A DNA stretch of 18,496 nt from positions 1 to 18,496 of the forward strand of contig JAEZFF010000012.1 in NCBI GenBank assembly GCA_023417635.1. The letters run 5' to 3'. The notes below the pieces were generated by a model, which saw nothing but the letters and a program-made list of their open reading frames with translations, was not told the origin of the DNA and did not search any database. Made by a program: the position numbers and the translations under genes. Shown one piece after another: positions 13,298-18,496 of this stretch. Within the stretch, counting starts at the first letter, position 1. The number at the start of each line of letters is the position of its first letter. Source of the DNA: Bacillota bacterium. Its GTDB lineage: Bacteria > Bacillota > Clostridia > Oscillospirales > Acutalibacteraceae.

Positions 13298-13973
13298 CTC
13301 CCCATACGGTCTTAATGTACTTGGGATGTTCTGCGGAATCGTTCATTTTTTCGCGCAGATGCCGGATATGCACCATGACCGTATTGCTGCTGTTGCTGTA
13401 ATATTTTTCGCCCCAGACTTTCCGGAACAGTTCTTCCGAGCTTACTACATGTCCGCGATTGAAGCCGAGAACCCATAAAATTGAAAATTCCGTTGGCGTC
13501 AGTGACAGCGGCCTTTCATTCAGGGCACATTCGTGCGTATCCTGATTCAAAACAAGCCCGGAAAAAGAAAGAATGGATTCTTCCCGTTCCAGTTCGCTGG
13601 AATTGTAGCGGGTAAACCTTCGAAGCTGCGCTTTAACGCGGGCGACGAGTTCCAAGGGTTGAAACGGCTTTGTTACATAATCATCTGCTCCAAGCGTCAG
13701 ACCGGTGATTTTATCCATTTCCTCCTCTTTGGCCGTCAGCATAATAACGGGGAAATTGTGTTTTTCCCGGATTTTCCGGCAAAGGTCAAACCCACTGATG
13801 TCCGGCAGCATGACATCAAGAATCGCAAGGTCAATTTGTTGTGATTCTACACTTTGCATGGCATCTTTTCCGTTATAAAATTTATGTACGGTAAATCCTT
13901 CGTTGCTTAAATATACTTCTACTAAATCTGCTATAGCCTGTTCATCGTCTACAACTAAAATTTCAGCTCCCAT
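13275..13973 (-). CDS. vanR: VanR response regulator (OmpR/PhoB family)
   Basis: The start chosen is ATG 13973, giving 232 residues beginning MGAEILVVDDE; upstream codons to 14036 add 21 residues not found in the family, and AAAGGAG lies 11 nt before the ATG. The receiver domain shows D10/D11, the phosphorylated D53 (LAILDVMLP) and K102 (TKPFQP). The C-terminal winged helix contains LSLTPTEFSIL and NTVMVHIRHLREKM, ending in WGVGYKIEK. As an OmpR/PhoB-class regulator it should bind direct repeats one helical turn apart, which is what is found before vanH, vanY and its own gene. It overlaps vanS by 23 bp. Confidence 0.94.
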   Translation of the reverse strand: MGAEILVVDDEQAIADLVEVYLSNEGFTVHKFYNGKDAMQSVESQQIDLAILDVMLPDISGFDLCRKIREKHNFPVIMLTAKEEEMDKITGLTLGADDYVTKPFQPLELVARVKAQLRRFTRYNSSELEREESILSFSGLVLNQDTHECALNERPLSLTPTEFSILWVLGFNRGHVVSSEELFRKVWGEKYYSNSSNTVMVHIRHLREKMNDSAEHPKYIKTVWGVGYKIEK

Positions 13974-14052
13974 ACGGGGCGTCACTCCTTTTTCCGCAAA
14001 ACTTCCATGATCCATCATAAAGCAAAGGATAAGCAAGAATCGGCTTGTTTTC

Positions 14053-14078
14053 CTTATGAAAGTCTTAAGATTTTATGA
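14053..14078 (-). promoter_or_regulatory. VanR operator candidate before vanR
   Basis: CTTA occurs on the plus strand at 14053 and 14064, 11 bp apart, with flanks (CCTTATGAA, TCTTAAGA) nearly the same as at vanY. A third, imperfect copy (TTTATGAAG, 14072-14080) is 3 bp out of register. No good -10 lies 12 bp downstream, but TATGAT at 14019-14014 is possible. Autoregulation of vanRS is inferred. Confidence 0.55.
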
Positions 14079-14214
14079 AGATACTTTTCTTCGCCAGCCT
14101 TCACTTTTGACGGACCATTCCTCAAAAACTGCTTGCTGGGGCGGTTCCCAAATCCCTTCGGAACGTATCCTGCGGATGCCGTTGTTTCGAAAAACTGAAC
14201 CCGAAAACTTATGA

Positions 14215-14271
14215 ATTGTGGATGCTCATGGGGGAAACATTACGGTCGAAAGCGAAGCAGTCATAAGTTGA
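14215..14271 (+). pseudogene. C-terminal fragment of a histidine kinase gene
   Basis: On the plus strand, after an in-frame TGA (14212), the frame reads IVDAHGGNITVESEAVIS and stops at 14269. The IVxAHGGxIxVES pattern follows the G box of histidine kinases (the intact VanS here has IVTAHGGTITAES). No HDL or N-box region precedes it, so only the last 18 codons survive. Its orientation is opposite to vanRS. Confidence 0.5.
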
Positions 14272-14299
14272 CTTATCTTTTCGGAGGGCTGATTTTTGT

Positions 14300-15058
14300 T
14301 TACCTTAATTGCTTTCGGCTATTAAAAAAGCCTTTATAAGAAAGATAACAAGCCATGAAAGAGGAAATAGCGGTAGTTGACAGCAGCATAAAGGTCACCA
14401 TGATCTGATACCGGATGGCTTGCAGGGGAGAAGTACCCGCAAGGATGAGCCCGGTCATCATACCCGGCAAAGAAACAATGCCCAGTGTTTTGGCTGAGTC
14501 AATCGTCGGAATCATTCCCGTCCGGATGGAATCCCGGATAATTTCAATAGAGGATGGCAGGATGTCTGCGCCAAGGGCAAGCTTTGTCTCAACTTCGTCG
14601 CGCCTGCTCTTGAAATCCGCGGATAATTGGCGATAGCACAGACCAAGTGCAACCATGGCATTGCTGATAATCATTCCGCTGATTGGTATGATTTGATTTG
14701 GCAGATATTTAATTGCGCCTGACAAAACAAGAACGCACAGTGTAAGCCCGGCCCCTACGGCAATGGAAACAAAAGAGATGAGAAGGCCATTTTTAATTCC
14801 CTTGCCTCTTTTTGAAGCATTATAGGCAGCGTTGAATGTCATAATCAGGACAAGCAAAGTTGTAAAAGCCGGGTTACTCAGTCCAAAAATAAATTCAAGA
14901 ACATAGCCTACTGCAATTAACTGAACAATGGCCCTGATAACGCTGATAAGCGTTTCTTTCTCCAGTTTGAGCTTTTGAAAATAGGAAAACAGCAGGGAAA
15001 CAATTACAAGCAGTGAGGAAATCATTAGGGAACTAATACTGAGATTGGCACCGTTCAT
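14300..15058 (-). CDS. fetB: FetB/YbbM-family ABC exporter permease
   Basis: This 252-residue membrane protein with about seven segments belongs to the UPF0014/FetB family. Recognisable stretches include VRAIVQLIAVGYVLEFIF, MTFNAAYNASKR, IIPISGMIISNAMVALGL and the conserved cytoplasmic segment EVETKLALGAD followed by SAKTLGIVSLPGMMTGLIL. In E. coli FetAB exports iron and protects against peroxide stress. Whether the clostridial pair moves iron is inferred. Its ATG at 15058 overlaps the ATPase stop by 4 bp (ATGA). No terminator was recognised after its stop; van-type promoter sequence and a kinase fragment follow within 250 bp. Confidence 0.9.
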   Translation of the reverse strand: MNGANLSISSLMISSLLVIVSLLFSYFQKLKLEKETLISVIRAIVQLIAVGYVLEFIFGLSNPAFTTLLVLIMTFNAAYNASKRGKGIKNGLLISFVSIAVGAGLTLCVLVLSGAIKYLPNQIIPISGMIISNAMVALGLCYRQLSADFKSRRDEVETKLALGADILPSSIEIIRDSIRTGMIPTIDSAKTLGIVSLPGMMTGLILAGTSPLQAIRYQIMVTFMLLSTTAISSFMACYLSYKGFFNSRKQLR

Positions 15059-15714
15059 TTCAGCACCTCCAACGAAGCAATTTTGCCGTCATTAATGGTA
15101 AGCAGTTTATTTGCCTGTTTTTTGCCTTGTTCAGGATTGTGAGTGACCCACAGAATGGTAATGCCCTCTTGGTTCATTGCCTGAATTGCCTTTTCAACAA
15201 TCAATGTGTTGTCCACATCAAGGGCTGACGTTACCTCATCCAGCAGTAACACCTCCGGCTTGAAAAGCAATGTGCGAATCAAGGCAATCCTCTGCTTCTC
15301 TCCTCCCGAAAGAGTTTTAATGTCGTGTTTCATATAATCATGGTTCATGTTAAATTTTGAAAACAAAAAATCAATTCGCTCAAGGTCTATTGCCTGTTTC
15401 CGAATGGAATAGGCAAACGAGATATTATCCTCAACCATATCTCCAAAAAGTACGGGTGTTTGAAAACAGTAGCAGACCTTTTTTCTTAATTCGATGGGGT
15501 CTTGCTGCATGACATCACTGCCATTCAGCAGAATTTTCCCTTCCGTGGGGCTGATGAGATGGCAGCAGAGCTTCAGAAACGTGCTTTTTCCGCTTCCGGA
15601 TGGGCCCATAATGGAAATATAATCGCCTTTTTCAATTTCAAGCGAAAGATTACTAAGAATCGTATTCTCGCCGTCACGATAGGATACGTCCTGAAATTTT
15701 ATTTGAGTCAACAT
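15055..15714 (-). CDS. fetA: FetA/YbbL-family ABC exporter ATPase
   Basis: ATG 15714 was chosen because AAAGGG lies nine bases upstream; a GTG at 15720 is too close to that site. The 219-residue ATPase has Walker A GPSGSGKST (about 37-45), the Q-loop CYCFQTPVLFGD, signature LSGGEKQR, Walker B VLLLDEVTSALD and the switch histidine in VTHNPEQ. The EVTSALD wording and the short length without accessory domain are typical of FetA partners of FetB, and the fetB-type permease follows with a 4-bp overlap. A promoter candidate lies about 60-90 bp upstream. Confidence 0.9.
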   Translation of the reverse strand: MLTQIKFQDVSYRDGENTILSNLSLEIEKGDYISIMGPSGSGKSTFLKLCCHLISPTEGKILLNGSDVMQQDPIELRKKVCYCFQTPVLFGDMVEDNISFAYSIRKQAIDLERIDFLFSKFNMNHDYMKHDIKTLSGGEKQRIALIRTLLFKPEVLLLDEVTSALDVDNTLIVEKAIQAMNQEGITILWVTHNPEQGKKQANKLLTINDGKIASLEVLK

Positions 15715-15774
15715 AAGCACCTACCCTTTGCTTTCGAAAATGTGATTTTATTTAGCAAGTTTACCCAATCAGCA

Positions 15775-15803
15775 ATCATATCATATCGAAGGGAACAAGT
15801 CCA
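15775..15803 (-). promoter_or_regulatory. Candidate promoter of fetAB
   Basis: On the minus strand TGGACT (15803-15798), a 17-bp spacer, then TATGAT (15780-15775). The -10 is strong and the -35 fair (four of six). Confidence 0.5.
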
Positions 15804-15840
15804 TATCGTAAGCTATGCGTACGCTTTGCCATAACGAAAC

Positions 15841-15875
15841 GAACAGGCGGACTGTATTTGGCAGTCCGCCTGTTC
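15841..15875 (-). terminator. Terminator of the P-type ATPase gene
   Basis: GAACAGGCGGACTG (15841-15854) and CAGTCCGCCTGTTC (15862-15875) form a perfect 14-bp stem with a 7-nt loop, 16 bp after the ATPase stop. On the minus strand it is followed by GTTTCGTTATGG, a moderate U tract. Confidence 0.75.
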
Positions 15876-15890
15876 CATCCCCCAAAAAGC

Positions 15891-18443
15891 TCAGCCCTTT
15901 TTAGATCTTTTCATGCGAGGGCCGGTAACGTGGTTGCATAGTTTCACAATTTCATACCACAAAACAGAAGCTGCAGAAATACCTATGACCAGTAAAAATT
16001 GGCCAATAGTAAGCGGAGCCAACTTCAGAATGCCGTTCAGCGGTGTATAAAGAATCAAAAGCAGCCCGGAGATTGTGCCAATTAAAACTCCCCACATGAC
16101 TTTGTCTTTTGCCAGACGGCGGATAGACTGAAATACAAAATCGAAATTTGAACTGTTGACCAGTACAAGAAACAGATTGGCAAGCATGACGATGGAAAGT
16201 CCCATGGTTCTTGCAAGCGGAGCATTTCCGGAATTTTGCTGCAGGAAAGTAAAATAGGTCCCAAATGACGCGGCAAAGACCGCAAGACCCTGCAGGACGC
16301 TTTTTAAAAGGATGCCTGGAGTTAAAATCTTTTCATTCAAATTTCGCGGTTTCCGCTCCATAATATTGTGTTCGGCAGGCTGACGCTCCAGAACAATGGA
16401 GCAGGTGGGGTCAATAATCAGTTCCAGCAAAACGACGTGGAGCGGCAGAAGAAACAAATCAGCCGGGTTAATACGGAGAAACGGCGCGAGAAGAGCGGAA
16501 AAAGCGATTGGAATATGAATGGTAAATACATAGCCTACCGCTTTCCGGATATTGTCGTAAATCCTTCTGCCATTGTGAACCGTATCGACTATCGTGGTAA
16601 AATTGTCATCCATTAAAATCAAGTCGGCTGCTTCACGCGCTACTTCGGAGCCACGTTTACCCATTGCAATGCCAATATCCGCATATTTCAGCGCCGGAGC
16701 ATCGTTTACGCCGTCGCCTGTCATAGCCACGACTTCGCCGTTGTCTTTCAATGCTTTGACGATACGCATTTTGTGTTCAGGAATCACGCGTGAGAAGATG
16801 CTGACATCACGAACACGGCTGCGAAGTTCTTCGTCGCTCATGCCGTTCAATTCGTTGCCGGTAATAATATGATCGGAGTTCGGCATACCAATCTGCTTTG
16901 CGATGGAGCTCGCGGTAATGCCGTTGTCACCGGTAATCATAACCACACGGATACCGGCTTTTGTACACCGCCGAATATCTTCTTTCACCGATTCCCGCGG
17001 CGGGTCGATCAACCCAACAAGTCCGCATAAGGTAAGTTTACAGTCGGTGATGGCTGCCGGAATCTCATTTTCATCAGCGGGTTTCTCAATTCCTACCGCA
17101 ATGACGCGCAGGCCCTGAGAAGACATCTCCAAAATCTTGCTTTCGGCCTGTTTGCGCTCTTCTTCGGACAGAGTGCAGAGCGTCAGAATTTTCTCGGGAG
17201 AACCTTTCGCGGCAATGATGATTTCCCCATCGTGCCGCCAGACATGCCCCATCATTTTCAATTCATTGGTGAAAGCATACTCGCTGATGAGGGTTCCGCC
17301 GAACAGGTGTTCTTTGCCGATGCCATTGGTTTCACAGTAGGCAACCATGGCTTTTTCCATAGGGTCATAGGCATTTGTCTCACAGGCAAGGCCCATGGTT
17401 TCAATCAGGGCCTTTGTATCGCCGGTCGGTGCCCAAGTATCCTGAACCGACATCTGATTCATCGTAATCGTTCCGGTCTTATCAACACATAAAACGGATA
17501 CGGCACCAAGCGTTTCCACGGAGGGCAGCTTTCTTACAAGGGACTGCCGCTTTGCAAGCCGCCATGCGCCCATGGAAAGAAAGACTGTGAGAATCACAGG
17601 AAACTCTTCCGGAATCATCGCCATGGCAAGCGTAATTCCAGACAGGATGCTTTCGACCATGCGCGCGCCGAATGTATGGTCTGGGAGATTCCAATACGTG
17701 AAAACGCAGACCAGAACAAAAAACACAATGGCGATGAGGGAACATGTTTTTACAAGGCTGCCTGTTTGTTTTTGCAGTGGAGTCTGGCTTTCGGGAGCGG
17801 AAGCGACATGTGTGCCGATTTTCCCATATTCCGTAGCGGCCCCGATGCTTTCGACTTGAACGACGGCGCTGCCCTGCGTCACAAGCGTGCCCGCGTAACA
17901 AGTATCTTTGCGCCAGTAATCGGAGGTTGGTTCCGCTTTGTCCGCCGTTACCTTCCAGACACCCTCGGCTTCTCCAGTGAGCGAGGATTCATCAATGCAA
18001 AGATCATTTGCTTCCAGAATCTTTCCGTCGGCGGGGACTTTTACGCCTTCTGCAATAATCATAAGGTCGCCCGGGACCAGATTGACGCTTTCGACTGTTT
18101 GCTGCTTCCCGTTCCGGATGACCTGTACCCGCGGGGCGGACAGATCTTTCAGTGCATTCAGCGTATGGTCCGTTTTCCACTCCTGAATAATATCGATGCC
18201 GATGACGCCAACAACGGAAATCAGCATAATGGCACCGTCGCGCGGTTCACCCAGGAAAAAATAAATCGTTGCGGCAATCAGCAGAAGTAGAAACATGGGT
18301 TCACAAATAGTACGAAGTGCTTTGTGGATGAAACTTTGCTTTTTTTGTGGAGTCAGCTCGTTTTTGCCAAACTTCTCCTGTGATTTCTGGACCTCTTCCG
18401 TGGTCAAGCCTTGCCTGAGGAGAGTTTCCTTCTGAGTTGTCAT
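15891..18443 (-). CDS. P2-type cation-transporting ATPase (PEEFP subgroup)
   Basis: This 850-residue protein has ten predicted membrane segments: two at about 48-87, two at 233-282 and six after 636. Catalytic motifs are TGEA (156-159, actuator), DKTGT (321-325, phosphorylated D321), KGSPE (414-418, nucleotide site), TGDN (504-507) and TGDGVND (575-581). There is no N-terminal heavy-metal domain or CPx motif, so it belongs with the Ca2+/Mn2+/Na+-type P2 pumps. TM4 has IPEEFP instead of the PEGLP of classical calcium pumps, and TM6 reads LLELIIDPT where calcium pumps have NLVTDGLP. The aspartate is kept but the neighbouring site is altered, so calcium is not assured. The start ATG 18443 follows CGGAGG. 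It is a single-gene unit with its own terminator. Confidence 0.88.
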   Translation of the reverse strand: MTTQKETLLRQGLTTEEVQKSQEKFGKNELTPQKKQSFIHKALRTICEPMFLLLLIAATIYFFLGEPRDGAIMLISVVGVIGIDIIQEWKTDHTLNALKDLSAPRVQVIRNGKQQTVESVNLVPGDLMIIAEGVKVPADGKILEANDLCIDESSLTGEAEGVWKVTADKAEPTSDYWRKDTCYAGTLVTQGSAVVQVESIGAATEYGKIGTHVASAPESQTPLQKQTGSLVKTCSLIAIVFFVLVCVFTYWNLPDHTFGARMVESILSGITLAMAMIPEEFPVILTVFLSMGAWRLAKRQSLVRKLPSVETLGAVSVLCVDKTGTITMNQMSVQDTWAPTGDTKALIETMGLACETNAYDPMEKAMVAYCETNGIGKEHLFGGTLISEYAFTNELKMMGHVWRHDGEIIIAAKGSPEKILTLCTLSEEERKQAESKILEMSSQGLRVIAVGIEKPADENEIPAAITDCKLTLCGLVGLIDPPRESVKEDIRRCTKAGIRVVMITGDNGITASSIAKQIGMPNSDHIITGNELNGMSDEELRSRVRDVSIFSRVIPEHKMRIVKALKDNGEVVAMTGDGVNDAPALKYADIGIAMGKRGSEVAREAADLILMDDNFTTIVDTVHNGRRIYDNIRKAVGYVFTIHIPIAFSALLAPFLRINPADLFLLPLHVVLLELIIDPTCSIVLERQPAEHNIMERKPRNLNEKILTPGILLKSVLQGLAVFAASFGTYFTFLQQNSGNAPLARTMGLSIVMLANLFLVLVNSSNFDFVFQSIRRLAKDKVMWGVLIGTISGLLLILYTPLNGILKLAPLTIGQFLLVIGISAASVLWYEIVKLCNHVTGPRMKRSKKG

Positions 18444-18458
18444 ATCAGTTACCTCCGT

Positions 18459-18472
18459 ACGCCCTCCGGCGT
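18459..18472 (-). promoter_or_regulatory. Small GC hairpin next to the P-type ATPase ribosome site
   Basis: ACGCC (18459-18463) pairs with GGCGT (18468-18472) around a 4-nt loop, abutting the CGGAGG ribosome site. On the transcript the loop is GGAG. It could tune translation or be the end of a longer leader structure cut off by the window edge. I could not match it to a known metal riboswitch. Confidence 0.3.
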
Positions 18473-18496
18473 TTCATAAAGATAGCTCTATGGCAT

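Noticed and set aside
13974..14036. 21-residue N-terminal extension of VanR
   Set aside because: Response regulators of this family begin a few residues before the DD pair. The extension has no ribosome site and would shift D53 from its usual position.
17676..18290. 204-codon plus-strand ORF over the P-type ATPase
   Set aside because: It is antisense to conserved actuator-domain codons and is explained by the codon bias of the real gene.
18444..18496. yybP-ykoY (manganese) or M-box riboswitch before the P-type ATPase
   Set aside because: Only 53 bp of leader is inside the window, and the conserved core sequences of these riboswitches are not visible in it.

Overview
The window looks like chromosomal DNA of a low-to-moderate GC, Gram-positive anaerobe of the Clostridia (Ruminococcaceae/Oscillospiraceae-like). 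This is an inference from strong AGGAGG-type ribosome binding sites, the ECF-sigma/ABC operon, the FetAB pair, a VanD-like glycopeptide-resistance cluster and scattered clostridial phage debris. Every intact gene is on the minus strand. The only plus-strand coding traces are dead fragments. No rRNA, tRNA or CRISPR array was seen.

Layout in increasing coordinates. (1) 1-800: a Cys-rich copper-storage (Csp/DUF326) protein with a palindrome upstream and a terminator downstream; a long hairpin lies at 80-128. (2) 800-2290: a gene of the ATC-hydrolase family lying between two plus-strand fragments that share the start of a phage tail tape-measure gene, then a 44-bp scrap of a second ABC ATPase gene. 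(3) 2295-5789: an operon of ECF sigma factor, membrane protein, ABC ATPase and ABC permease. (4) 6037-7891: an MBL-fold hydrolase gene and a frameshifted alpha/beta-hydrolase gene, each with closely similar promoter and terminator sequences. (5) 7876-8209: two small overlapping ORFs of mobile-element type, the second frameshifted. (6) 8242-13973: a complete glycopeptide-resistance cluster in transcription order vanR, vanS, vanY (penicillin-binding type), vanH, D-Ala-D-Lac ligase, vanX, which is the VanD gene order. (7) 14053-14300: a van-type operator in front of vanR and a fragment of a histidine kinase gene on the plus strand. (8) 14300-15714: fetA-fetB type ABC exporter. (9) 15891-18443: a ten-TM P-type cation ATPase.

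In the van cluster, VanS/VanR should sense glycopeptide and switch on vanH (D-lactate), the ligase (D-Ala-D-Lac), vanX (hydrolysis of D-Ala-D-Ala) and vanY (trimming of pentapeptide). The strongest observation that gene families do not explain is a regularly spaced operator. TAAG cores (CTTA on the plus strand) recur at exactly 11-bp steps: four copies before vanH, three before vanY (overlapping the vanS stop codon) and two before vanR. At vanH and vanY the last copy is followed by the same 12-nt distance to an AT-rich -10-like hexamer. This predicts three separate VanR-controlled transcription units. Two terminator-like hairpins lie between vanY and vanH, and the promoter-proximal one overlaps the predicted vanH start region.
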